From: RHKX01 sp035759925
Lineage (GTDB): Bacteria; Actinomycetota; Thermoleophilia; Solirubrobacterales; 70-9
NCBI GenBank assembly: GCA_035759925.1
Contig: DASTTY010000045.1
Location: forward strand, 37,415 to 101,414
Reading direction: 5' to 3'
DNA length: 64,000 nucleotides
Shown: positions 33,541 through 41,852 of the stretch, in pieces
Layout of the letters: each line of letters begins with the position of its first letter
Position numbering within the stretch: position 1 is the stretch's first letter
The notes under the pieces: generated by a model
Told to the model about the DNA's origin: nothing
The model's input: only the letters and a program-made list of their open reading frames with translations
Database searches by the model: none
Made by a program: the position numbers and the translations under genes

Positions 33541-35167
33541 GCCGGCGCTCGAGATCACCGCGCTCGAGTACCGCTACCCGGGAGCCGGGGCGACCGCCCT
33601 CGCCGGCATCGACCTGCGGATCGAGGCCGGCGAGTTCGTCGTCCTCGCCGGCCGCTCGGGCTCCGGCAAGAGCACGCTGCTTCGCGCCGCCTGCGGACTC
33701 GTTCCCCACTTCCACGGCGGCGAGATCGCCGGGGCCGTCGCGGTCGGCGGCCGCGCGACCCGGGTCACGGGACCCGCCGAGCTCGCGACCTCGGTCGGCT
33801 TCGTCGCCCAGGAGCCGGAGACCCAGGTCGTCTCGACGACCGTCCGGGCGGAGCTCGAGCTGCCCCTCGAGCTCCGCGGCGCCGGCGCGGTGGAGACCGC
33901 CAGGGCGGTCGAGGAGACCGCGTTGGCCCTCGCGATCGAGCCGCTGCTCGACCGCACGACCGACTCGCTGTCCGGTGGTGAGCTGCAGCGGGTCGCGCTC
34001 GGCGCCGCGCTCGTGCCCGGGCCGCCGCTGCTGCTCCTCGACGAGCCGACCTCGCAGCTCGATCCGATCGCCGGCGACGAGCTGATCGCGCTGCTGCGAC
34101 GCCTCAACGAGGAGTGGGGGGTGACAGTGCTGCTCGGCGAGCACCGGCTCGAGCGCTGCCTGGCGGCCGCCGACCGCGTCGTCGCACTCGATGCGGGGAG
34201 GATCCTCTACGACGGAGCGCCCGGCGGGTTCGGCGCGGCGGCGCTGCGATCGGCGCCGGAGCTGGCGACGCCGGTGACGACGCTCTTCGACCTCGCCGGC
34301 ATCGATGCGAGCCCGGTGACGGTCAAGCAGGCCCGCGCCCACCTCGGCGCGCCCCCGGCCGTCCCGCACGCCCCCGAGCCCGCCGATCGCGGCGACGCAC
34401 AGGGTGAAGGGAAGGCGCTGCGCTGCCGGCGACTCCGCGTCGAGCTGCGCTCCGGAGCTCGACCCCGGCGGGTCCTGCGTGGCGTCGATCTCGCCGTAGA
34501 GCCGGGCGAGCGGGTGGCGCTGATGGGGCCGAACGGCGCCGGAAAGACGACGCTGCTGCGGACGGCGGCGGGGATCCTCGCGCCGGCGTCGGGCTCGATC
34601 GCAGCGCCGGACGGCGCCGCGATGCTGAGTCAGCGCCCCGACGACTACTTCGTGCGCGAGCGGATCGACGAGGAGCTTCCCGGCGCGGCAGGTTCGGCGG
34701 CGCTCGATGCCGTCGGCCTCACTGTGTCCGCCGGGACCGACCCGCGCGATCTCTCCGGCGGTGAGCGGCAGCGGCTCGCGCTGGCGATCGCGATGGCCGG
34801 ACGCGGCGCCGGTGGGGAACCGGCAGGTCTCGTCTGCCTCGACGAGCCGACCCGCGGCCTCGACCGCGCCCGCAAGCAGGATCTCTCCGCGTGGATCGAG
34901 GATCTCGCGGGTCGCGGAGCGGGACTGCTGGTCGCGACCCATGACGTCGAGTTCGCAGCGCGATTCGCATCCAGAGTCGTGCTCCTCGCCCGCGGTCGGG
35001 TGATCGCCGACGGCGACCCGCTCGAGGTTCTCGGCGGCGGCTGGTACTTCGCGACCGAGACGGCGCGGATCACCGGTGGGCGGGCGATCACGCCGGAGGC
35101 GGGGGCGCGGCTCCTGGCGACTCCGGGTCGCTTCACCTCCGCGGTCGGCCGGGAGGCGCGGCAGTGA
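33533..35167 (+). CDS. ECF transporter ATPases fused in one chain (EcfA1-EcfA2)
   Basis: A 544-residue protein with two ABC ATPase domains. Domain 1 has Walker A GRSGSGKST (40-48), a VAQEPE Q-loop, signature LSGGE (146-150) and Walker B LLLLDE (about 167). Domain 2 has Walker A GPNGAGKTT (332-340), a SQRPDDYF Q-loop, signature LSGGE (407-411) and Walker B CLDEPTRGLD. The Q-loop style and fusion are typical of energy-coupling-factor importers. GTG 33533 overlaps the T-component gene by 8 bp. It powers uptake of the ligand held by the S component. Confidence 0.9.
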   Translation: MAEPALEITALEYRYPGAGATALAGIDLRIEAGEFVVLAGRSGSGKSTLLRAACGLVPHFHGGEIAGAVAVGGRATRVTGPAELATSVGFVAQEPETQVVSTTVRAELELPLELRGAGAVETARAVEETALALAIEPLLDRTTDSLSGGELQRVALGAALVPGPPLLLLDEPTSQLDPIAGDELIALLRRLNEEWGVTVLLGEHRLERCLAAADRVVALDAGRILYDGAPGGFGAAALRSAPELATPVTTLFDLAGIDASPVTVKQARAHLGAPPAVPHAPEPADRGDAQGEGKALRCRRLRVELRSGARPRRVLRGVDLAVEPGERVALMGPNGAGKTTLLRTAAGILAPASGSIAAPDGAAMLSQRPDDYFVRERIDEELPGAAGSAALDAVGLTVSAGTDPRDLSGGERQRLALAIAMAGRGAGGEPAGLVCLDEPTRGLDRARKQDLSAWIEDLAGRGAGLLVATHDVEFAARFASRVVLLARGRVIADGDPLEVLGGGWYFATETARITGGRAITPEAGARLLATPGRFTSAVGREARQ

Positions 35168-37170
35168 GCTGGCAGGCGGCGGCGCTCGTGATCCTCGCTC
35201 TCGCGATCCTTGCCGGCTTCGCGTGGTTCGAGCGCTCGCGGCCGTCGGCGCGGATCGTCGCCGCCGTCGCAGCTCTCGCCGCCCTCGCCGTCGCCGGCCG
35301 CGTCGCGCTGGCGCCGATCCCGAATCTGGTCGCGACCACCGACGTCGCGCTCCTCGCCGGCTACACCCTCGGCGGCGGTCCCGGATTCGCGGTCGGCGCG
35401 ATCGCCGGGCTCGTCTCCAACTTCTGGCTCGGACAGGGCCCGTGGACGCCGTGGCAGATGGCCGGATGGGGGATGGTCGGGGTCGGCGGGGCCACGCTGG
35501 CCAGGATCAGCGACCGCCGGCTCGGGCGCTTGCAGCTGGCGATCTGCGCCGCCCTCGCCGGCTTCGCCTACGGGGCTCTGCTCGACCTGTCGGTGATGGT
35601 CAGCTATGGAGGTGAGCAGTCACTCGACCGCTATCTGGCGCTCTCCGCCCGTGGAATACCGTTCAATGTCATCCATGCAGCGGGTAACTTCACACTGATG
35701 CTCGCCGCCGGCCCGGCACTCGTGCGCATGCTCGACCGCTATCGCGACCGGTTCGAGTTCGACTGGCGCGACCGTCCGATCGGGCGGATCGCCGCCTGCA
35801 TAGCGCTCGCCCTGTGCCTGGCCGCACCGCTGCTCGCGCCACCGGCCGGACAGGCCCGCGGCGGGGAGGCGGCGGCGGCGAAGTGGTTGCGTGCGGCCCA
35901 GAACCGGAACGGGGGCTACGGGACCGAGCCGGGCGCCGACTCGAGCGTCGGGATGACGGGTTGGGCGATGCTCGGACTCGAGGCCTCCGGGATCAACCCG
36001 CTCGACGTCCGTCGCAGCGGCAACACCCCGGTCTCCTACCTGCGACGTAACGTCGCCGCGATCACCTCGACCGGCGACCTGGAACGGACGATCATCGCCC
36101 TCGTCGGAGCCGGCGTCGAGCCGCGCGACTTCGGCAGCCGCGACCTCGTCAAGGAGCTGCGCAACCGCCGCAACCGTGACGGCTCCTACCAGCAGCAGGT
36201 CAACCTGACCGCCTACGCGATCCTCGCCCAGCGGGCGGCCAAGGTCGAGCGCTCGAAGCTCGCCAAGTCCGCGCAATGGCTGCGGCGGATCCAGAACAAG
36301 AACGGCGGCTGGGGTTCGGTCTCCGGGGCCGTCAGCGAGCCCGACAGCACCGGTGCGGTCATCCAGGCGCTCGCCGCCGCCCCCGGCGGCAACGAGCAGA
36401 TCAAGGCGGCCGTCAAGTGGCTGCGTTCGTCCCAGCACGGAACCGGGGGATGGTCGCTGACCGGCGGCGCCTCGTCGAACACGCAGTCGACGGCCTGGGC
36501 GATGCAGGGCCTCGTGGCCGCCGGCAGGAATCCGGGCTCGTTCCGTCCCAAGCGCAAGAGCCCGTACGACTACCTGAAGCGGCGCCAGCGCGCCGACGGC
36601 CATTACGAGTACTCGAGCTCGAGCGACCAGACGCCCGTCTGGGTCACCGCTCAGGGTCTCGCCGCCGCGGCCGGCGCCGAGTTCCCGATCAAGGCGGTCA
36701 AGCGCGCCCCCAAGAAGCAGAAGAACGACAACAGCTCATCGGGCTCGTCGGGCTCGGGCGGCACCGGCAGCAGCGGCTACGACTACAGCGGCGGGGGCTT
36801 CGGCGACTACGGCGGCGGGACCGGCTACGGCAACTACGGCAGCGGCGGCTACGGCTCCGGGGGCGGCGGCTTTCGCGGCTTCGGCGGCAACGGCTCCGGC
36901 TCCCAGGGGTCCGGATCGGGCGGCACGCAGAACGGCGGCAACGCCGGCGCCGGCGCCGGCCCGATCACCGAGAGAGAGGGCGTCGATCCGAGCGGCGCCG
37001 GGCGGGAGCGGATCCCCGCCGACGACGGGGGGATGACGACCACGGCGGCTCCAGAGCCCGCCGAGGACAAGTTCGAGGCTCCGTCGACGCCCGTCCTGCT
37101 CGGTGGCCTCGGAGGCCTGACCGCGCTGCTCGGCGTCGGCTTCATCTGGTTCACCCGCCGGCTGCCGTGA
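35164..37170 (+). CDS. Cobalamin-type ECF S component fused to an alpha/alpha-toroid domain
   Basis: A 668-residue membrane protein. Residues 1-195 form an S component with about six helices and the GQGPWTPWQM motif (91-99) seen in cobalamin/CbrT-like S components. A helix at about 208-226 leads out to a domain (235-505) with five prenyltransferase/squalene-cyclase-like repeats marked by QNRNGGYG, RNRDGSY, QNKNGGWG, QHGTGGW and RRQRADGHYEY. That is the alpha/alpha-barrel type found in the N-terminal half of intrinsic factor. A Gly/Ser/Tyr-rich linker (520-600) and a final helix (about 643-663) with RR behind it re-anchor the chain. The barrel would lie outside the membrane. The next gene overlaps by 4 bp. 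Confidence 0.85.
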   Translation: MSWQAAALVILALAILAGFAWFERSRPSARIVAAVAALAALAVAGRVALAPIPNLVATTDVALLAGYTLGGGPGFAVGAIAGLVSNFWLGQGPWTPWQMAGWGMVGVGGATLARISDRRLGRLQLAICAALAGFAYGALLDLSVMVSYGGEQSLDRYLALSARGIPFNVIHAAGNFTLMLAAGPALVRMLDRYRDRFEFDWRDRPIGRIAACIALALCLAAPLLAPPAGQARGGEAAAAKWLRAAQNRNGGYGTEPGADSSVGMTGWAMLGLEASGINPLDVRRSGNTPVSYLRRNVAAITSTGDLERTIIALVGAGVEPRDFGSRDLVKELRNRRNRDGSYQQQVNLTAYAILAQRAAKVERSKLAKSAQWLRRIQNKNGGWGSVSGAVSEPDSTGAVIQALAAAPGGNEQIKAAVKWLRSSQHGTGGWSLTGGASSNTQSTAWAMQGLVAAGRNPGSFRPKRKSPYDYLKRRQRADGHYEYSSSSDQTPVWVTAQGLAAAAGAEFPIKAVKRAPKKQKNDNSSSGSSGSGGTGSSGYDYSGGGFGDYGGGTGYGNYGSGGYGSGGGGFRGFGGNGSGSQGSGSGGTQNGGNAGAGAGPITEREGVDPSGAGRERIPADDGGMTTTAAPEPAEDKFEAPSTPVLLGGLGGLTALLGVGFIWFTRRLP

Positions 37171-38891
37171 TCGAGCGCGGCCGAGCGCTCGGGGAGCTCG
37201 AGGCTGAGCCCTTCGACGTCGTCGTGATCGGCGGCGGCGTGACCGGCGCCGGCGTCGCGCTCGATGCCGCCTCGCGCGGCTACTCGACGGCGATCGTCGA
37301 GCGCGACGATTGGGCGATCGGGACGTCGAGCCGCTCCTCGAAGATGGTCCACGGCGGCCTCCGCTACCTGCAGAACTTCGACCTCGGACTCGTTCGCGAG
37401 GCGCTGCTCGAGCGACAGTTGATGGTCCGGCTCGCGCCGCACCTCGTCTATCCGACGCCGTACCTGGTCCCGACGCTCGGCGACGATCGCCGCGACTTCA
37501 AGATCGGGATCGGGCTGAACATGTACGACGTGATGGCGAGCAACCGCGGCTCGCGGCGCGAGCGGCGCGAGCGGCGCGGTCGTCGTGAAGAGGGCGAGGA
37601 AGCCCCCGATCTCTCGCAATGGTCGCCCGATCGGCACCGGACGATCCCCGGCGAGGAGGTCCTCGAGCTGATCCCGGCGCTGGCACCGCGCGAGCCGAAG
37701 TCGGCTTACCTGTTCTACGACTGCCAGACCGACGACGTCCGCCTCGTCCTGACGATCCTCGGCGAGGCGGAGCGGTTCGGGGCGGTCGCCGCGAACCGGC
37801 TCGAGGTCACCTCGCTGCTCGAGCGGGACGGGCGCGCCGGCGGCGTTCGCTGCCGGTGCGGGGAGAGTGGCGCGACCGTCGAAATCGAGGCGTCGAACGT
37901 CGTCAACGCGACCGGCGTCTGGGCGGACCGGATCCGGCCCGGCGAGATCCTCGACGAGACCGAGGTCCCGCGGATCGCGCCGAGCCGGGGCACGCATCTG
38001 ACGCTGCCGCTCGACCTGCTGCCGCTCAACGATGCCGCCTGCATCGTTCCGGCCGGAGCCGACCGCACGATCTTCGTCCTGCCCTGGTACGGGCGGGTGC
38101 TGGTCGGGACGACCGACAACGACTACGACGGCGACATCGACCACGTGCGGCCGGGCGGCGACGACGTCAGCTATCTGCTCGACGCCGTCAACTCGTACTT
38201 CGGGACGACGCTCGAACCGGGCGATCTGACCGGCGCCTACGCCGGCGTCCGGCCGCTGATCTCGACCGGCGATCCGAAGAAGTCGGTCGACATCTCCCGC
38301 AAGGCCGAGCTCTACGAGACGTCGTCGGGGATGCTGACGATCACCGGCGGCAAGCTGACGACCTGGCGGCGGATGGCGAAGTCGGTCGTCGATCGGATCG
38401 CGATGCGCGAGGACCGCGACGTGCCCTGCCACACCCACGAGATCCCGCTCGGGATGGAGGCGCGCGATGCCGACCTCGATCCGCCCGAGGGACTCGATGC
38501 CGACGCGCTGCCGGAGGGCTGGCGCGAGCAGCTCGCGTTCCGCTACGGCCATGCGGCCAGCCGCGTGCTGGAGGTCGCGGCGGATCGGCCGGGGCTGGCG
38601 GCGCCGATCGTGCCCGGCCGCCCGGACCTGCTCGCCGAGGTCGCGGTAGCGGCCCGCTACGAGCAGGCCCGCGGCCTCGACGACGTGCTCCTGCGGCGGA
38701 CCCGGCTGGCGCTGCTCGCCGCACCCGAGCTCCGCAGCGCCGCATCGGTGACGCCGGCCGCCGAGGTGCTCGGCGCCGAGCTCGGATGGGACCGTGACCG
38801 GATCGAGGCCGAAGCTGCCGCCTGGCCGGACGCGCTGGCCGACGCCGGTGCCGATCCGGCGGGGCTCGCCGCCGCGGCGTCCGCCGGCTGA
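37167..38891 (+). CDS. glpD: Glycerol-3-phosphate dehydrogenase, FAD-dependent (GlpD)
   Basis: A 574-residue flavoprotein that oxidises glycerol 3-phosphate to dihydroxyacetone phosphate and passes electrons to quinone. The N-terminal FAD motif is VVIGGGVTGAGVALDAASRG, followed by SSRSSKMVHGGLRYL, typical of GlpD, and a late GAYAGVRPLI and TITGGKLTTWRRMA. Residues 126-150 form an unusual Arg/Glu-rich insert between conserved segments. GTG 37167 overlaps the S-component stop by 4 bp, so it may be translated from the B12-regulated transcript. The tail after the FAD domain is the usual C-terminal helical cap. Confidence 0.9.
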   Translation: MIERGRALGELEAEPFDVVVIGGGVTGAGVALDAASRGYSTAIVERDDWAIGTSSRSSKMVHGGLRYLQNFDLGLVREALLERQLMVRLAPHLVYPTPYLVPTLGDDRRDFKIGIGLNMYDVMASNRGSRRERRERRGRREEGEEAPDLSQWSPDRHRTIPGEEVLELIPALAPREPKSAYLFYDCQTDDVRLVLTILGEAERFGAVAANRLEVTSLLERDGRAGGVRCRCGESGATVEIEASNVVNATGVWADRIRPGEILDETEVPRIAPSRGTHLTLPLDLLPLNDAACIVPAGADRTIFVLPWYGRVLVGTTDNDYDGDIDHVRPGGDDVSYLLDAVNSYFGTTLEPGDLTGAYAGVRPLISTGDPKKSVDISRKAELYETSSGMLTITGGKLTTWRRMAKSVVDRIAMREDRDVPCHTHEIPLGMEARDADLDPPEGLDADALPEGWREQLAFRYGHAASRVLEVAADRPGLAAPIVPGRPDLLAEVAVAARYEQARGLDDVLLRRTRLALLAAPELRSAASVTPAAEVLGAELGWDRDRIEAEAAAWPDALADAGADPAGLAAAASAG

Positions 38892-38904
38892 CCGCTCGCG
38901 GCGC

Positions 38905-38952
38905 GCGCGGCTGCTGGCGCGGCTGCCGGCGCGGCTGCCGGCGCGGCTGCCG
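38905..38952 (+). repeat. Four tandem copies of a 12-bp unit
   Basis: GCGCGGCTGCCG is repeated three times exactly (38917-38952), preceded by one copy with a single change (38905-38916). It occupies most of the gap between glpD and the rho-like gene, ending 18 bp before the latter's ATG. It could be slippage-prone. Confidence 0.85.
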
Positions 38953-38970
38953 ATATCCTTTCGCCGCCCC

Positions 38971-40323
38971 ATGGCCTCGACGCTCGAAGCGCAACATCTG
39001 TCCGACCTCCACCGGAGGGCCGCCGACCTCGGCATCGAGCGGTTCCGGATGCTCGGCCGCGACGAGCTCGTCGCGGCGATCCTCGAGCGTGACCCCGAAG
39101 CCGCCGCGGCGGATGCACCCGGCGATGCCCGCGATGCGGGTGAGGCCCGCGAGACCCGGGAGCGACGGCCGCGCCGGCGCCGCGAGCGTGGCGGTCGGCG
39201 CCGGGAGGGCCGCGACTCCGACGACACGGAGCCCGGCGACGGGGACGAGGACGTCGAGGGGGAGCCGGTCGCCGGCGTCCTCGACATCACCCCGCGCGGG
39301 CACGGCTTCATCCGCATCGGTGGCCTCGGGACCGCGGCCGAGGAGGACGTCTACGTGTCGCCGTCGCAGATCCGCCGCTGCGAGCTCCAGCGCGGCGACG
39401 AGATCGCCGGCCCGGCCCGCAAGCCGCGCCGGGGCGAGCGCTACCCCGCCCTGATCCACGTCGACACGATCAACGGCGTCGCGCCGGGTGAGGAACGGGC
39501 GCGCCTCGCCGACGCGACCCCGATCCACCCGAATCGCCGCCTCGACCTGACGCCGGCGCCGGATGCCACTCCGGAGGACGCGATCCTGCTTCGGGCGATC
39601 GACCTGCTGACTCCGCTCGCGCGCGGTCAGCGGGTCCTCGTCAACGCTCGCCCCGGCTCCGGCCGGACGACGCTGCTGCGGGCGCTCGCCACCGCGATCG
39701 GGCGGGCCGAGGACATCGAGCTCGTCGTCCTGCTGATCGACGAGCGACCTGAGGAGGTCGCCGCCTGGCGCGAAGCCGCCCCGTCGGCCGACCTCGCCGT
39801 GGCGACCGCCGAGATGCGCTCCGGCGAGCAGCTCCGCCTCGTCGAGCTGGCGCTCGGCCGGGCCAGCCGCAAGGCCGAGGCCGGGGCGGACGTCGTCATG
39901 CTGATCGACTCGATCTCGCGGATCGCGGTCGCCGCCGACGACCCGGGCCGCGCCAAGCCGATCTTCGGCGCCGGACGCGAGACCGCGGACGAGGGCGTCG
40001 GGTCGCTGACCGTCGTCGCTACGACGCTCGGCGACGGCGGCGAGGACCAGGGAGGAGTCGAGCGGATCCTCGAGACGACCGAGAACGTCCTCATCGTCCT
40101 CGATCCGGAGCTGGCGGCGCGGGGCATCTACCCGGCGATCGACTTCAACGCCTCGCGGATCAGCGGCGAGGAGCAGATCCGAGACGCAAACGAGCTCGCC
40201 GCGGCCCGCAAGCTCCGGCACGACCTCGGCTCGCTGACGACCGAGCTCGCCGCCGCCGAGGTCCGTCGCCTGATCGAGGGCTTCCCGGACAACCGGGCAG
40301 CCCTCGGCTCGATCCGCACCTAG
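38971..40323 (+). CDS. Rho-like transcription termination factor with altered ATPase motifs
   Basis: A 450-residue homologue of Rho. An N-terminal SAP-like Rho_N segment (LHRRAADLGIERFRMLGRDE) and an Arg/Asp-rich linker precede the RNA-binding fold (GVLDITPRGHGF, then EDVYVSPSQIRRCELQRGDE). The motor carries LLIDERPEEVAAW and MLIDSISRIA, but Walker A reads ARPGSGRTT with Arg232 in place of the invariant lysine, and the Q-loop (SGG-x-D) and R-loop (KGTGN) segments are absent or replaced. Classical ATP-driven translocation looks compromised. It is probably a paralogue rather than the sole Rho. ATG 38971 is chosen over upstream frames through the tandem repeat. Confidence 0.85.
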   Translation: MASTLEAQHLSDLHRRAADLGIERFRMLGRDELVAAILERDPEAAAADAPGDARDAGEARETRERRPRRRRERGGRRREGRDSDDTEPGDGDEDVEGEPVAGVLDITPRGHGFIRIGGLGTAAEEDVYVSPSQIRRCELQRGDEIAGPARKPRRGERYPALIHVDTINGVAPGEERARLADATPIHPNRRLDLTPAPDATPEDAILLRAIDLLTPLARGQRVLVNARPGSGRTTLLRALATAIGRAEDIELVVLLIDERPEEVAAWREAAPSADLAVATAEMRSGEQLRLVELALGRASRKAEAGADVVMLIDSISRIAVAADDPGRAKPIFGAGRETADEGVGSLTVVATTLGDGGEDQGGVERILETTENVLIVLDPELAARGIYPAIDFNASRISGEEQIRDANELAAARKLRHDLGSLTTELAAAEVRRLIEGFPDNRAALGSIRT

Positions 40324-40342
40324 ATGGCAGCCATCTGAGCCA

Positions 40343-40711
40343 TTGGCTCTGGTCGTCGGCTTCATCCTCTTCGCGATCCTCGACCCGCCGCTGGGCGTCA
40401 TCGTGCTCGTCGCGGCCGCCGTCCTCGAGGTCGGCGAGGCGATCTTCTGGACCCGCTACCTGAAGCGGTTCCGCGTCAAGACCGGGGCGGAGGGGATGAT
40501 CGGCGAGCGCGCCGAGACGATCGAGCCCTGCGAGCCGCGTGGCCGGGTCCGCCTCCGCGGCGAGATCTGGGATGCGGTCTGCGAGCGCGGCGCCGGTGCC
40601 GGTGAGGCGGTCCGGATCGTCGCCGTCCGCGGGCTCACGCTCGATGTCGAGCCGCTCGAGCCGGCGGGTCCGGTCGGTGCGGACGAGCCCGGCCCGCCTC
40701 AGCGGCGGTAA
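40343..40711 (+). CDS. NfeD-like small membrane protein
   Basis: A 122-residue protein with an N-terminal membrane segment (LVVGFILFAILDPPLGVIVLVAA) and a C-terminal OB-fold domain of NfeD type (GERAETIEPCEPRGRVRLRGE then GEAVRIVAVRGLTLDVEPL). NfeD proteins partner stomatin-like proteins or act in membrane quality control. The partner stomatin gene is not adjacent. The only plausible start is TTG at 40343. Its last 13 bp overlap the convergent gene at 40699. Confidence 0.75.
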   Translation: MALVVGFILFAILDPPLGVIVLVAAAVLEVGEAIFWTRYLKRFRVKTGAEGMIGERAETIEPCEPRGRVRLRGEIWDAVCERGAGAGEAVRIVAVRGLTLDVEPLEPAGPVGADEPGPPQRR

Positions 40712-41163
40712 GCGAGGGCGCGCCAGGAAGGTTCGCGGGAGAGCTCGATCGGCTCGTGGTCGCGATCGGGCTGGACGTATCCGAAGGTGTTCGTCCGTTC
40801 GTCGAAGACGATGTCGAGCTCACCCTCCTTGACGCGCTGGTCGAGCCAGGCGCCGCGGAAGACGAGGCGGCGGATCCAGTGGACGAGGCTCTTGTGGGAG
40901 CCGCCGACGAGCTCGAACCAGTGGGCGTTGATGTGCTCACCGAGCGCCGACGCGGAGTCGCGGATCTCGCCGTTGACGGCGAGCTCGACGAGGTCGTGAA
41001 GCTCCTCGGGCTCGAGGCCCGGTGCGGTGAACTCGAGCTTGACCGCGGCCTGCTCGACCCGCTGGGAGAAGTCCGCCTCGTTGAACGAGAAGCGAAGCTC
41101 GCCGTACTCGAGGACGTAGTCCGACCCCGACTCGTAGTTGCCTCTGCGCGTTGCTCTTTCCAT
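40699..41163 (-). CDS. Conserved-looking hypothetical protein
   Basis: A 154-residue soluble protein of unknown function. Visible features are GELRFSFNEADFSQRVEQAA, an alternating hydrophobic PEELHDLVELAVNGEIRDS helix, and a Trp/His-rich INAHWFELVGGSHKSLVHWI. Coding character and a GAGGAT ribosome-binding site favour a real gene. It has no signal or membrane segment and no motif that I recognise. It overlaps the NfeD-like gene tail to tail by 13 bp. Confidence 0.6.
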   Translation of the reverse strand: MERATRRGNYESGSDYVLEYGELRFSFNEADFSQRVEQAAVKLEFTAPGLEPEELHDLVELAVNGEIRDSASALGEHINAHWFELVGGSHKSLVHWIRRLVFRGAWLDQRVKEGELDIVFDERTNTFGYVQPDRDHEPIELSREPSWRALAYRR

Positions 41164-41345
41164 CTCTGATCCTCGGCCGACGGGGTTCTCCGCCGCGGGT
41201 GGCCCATGTTCTCCGACGGGTCCGGGCGCCGCGCGACAGGAGCTGTTCGTGAACGCAGGCTTGCACCCATCCGGCCCGGGGAGGAGACCGTCTTCCGGCG
41301 GCGACGGATAGGGGCGCCGGGAGGCGCGGCGGGGTCGACCTGACG

Positions 41346-41852
41346 ATGGGTTTCGAGCCGCACCGCTTTCGTCGCCTCCACCGTCTTCGGGCCGGCGGCG
41401 TCGTGGTGCCGGTCGCGACCGGCTTTCGCTCCCGGCTCCTCGGCCTCGCTCTGCTCGGCCGCGAGCGCGCCGGGCCCGGGTTGCTGATCCCACACTGCCG
41501 GAGCGTCCATACGCTCGGCATGCGGTTCCCGATCGACGTCGTCTTCCTCGACGATGCCGGGCGGGAGATCCGCAGGCTCGAGGCGGTGGGGCCGTGCCGG
41601 GCGGCCTTCGAGCCGGGCGCCGCTGCCGTGCTGGAGCTTCCGGCACGGGGATCTGCTCAGACGTCGGGGAAGCCGATCCGCATCTCACCCGTGGTCGGCT
41701 CCTCGGATCCGGTTGCGGGCGGGTGCCGCTCGAGTGCCCGGGTCTCGCGCGGCAGCAGGGCGAGCAGCCAGGCGATCATCGCCAGCGCGGAGCCGACGGC
41801 GAGCACCTCGGCGGCCCCGAGCGCGTCGGCGAGCGGCCCGGCGAGCAGGTAG
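41346..41852 (+). CDS. DUF192-family protein with antisense 3' extension
   Basis: Residues 1-100 match DUF192: a GGVVVPVATGFRSRLLGL start, LLIPHCRSVHTLGMRFPIDV, then FLDDAGREIRRLEAVGP and AAAVLELPA. The family usually ends near this LELPA motif, about 110-130 residues in. Here the frame continues another 65 residues of Ser/Ala-rich sequence that is antisense to the end of the MFS gene, giving a 196-bp convergent overlap. The function of DUF192 is unknown; members lie in diverse contexts. The C-terminal extension is suspect, perhaps from loss of the natural stop. Confidence 0.65.
   Translation: MGFEPHRFRRLHRLRAGGVVVPVATGFRSRLLGLALLGRERAGPGLLIPHCRSVHTLGMRFPIDVVFLDDAGREIRRLEAVGPCRAAFEPGAAAVLELPARGSAQTSGKPIRISPVVGSSDPVAGGCRSSARVSRGSRASSQAIIASAEPTASTSAAPSASASGPASR

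Noticed and set aside
36721..36970. Gly/Ser/Tyr repeats in the S-component fusion as a separate low-complexity or PE_PGRS-like element
   Set aside because: They are an in-frame linker between the toroid and the last membrane helix of one protein, with no repeat unit long enough to suggest a mobile or CRISPR element.
36849..39317. An 822-codon minus-strand frame opposite glpD and the S component
   Set aside because: Shadow of the plus-strand genes, whose family motifs are unambiguous; no recognisable domain in the antisense frame.
38341..40401. A 686-codon minus-strand frame opposite the Rho-like gene
   Set aside because: Antisense shadow; sequence composition mirrors Rho codons and contains no motif.
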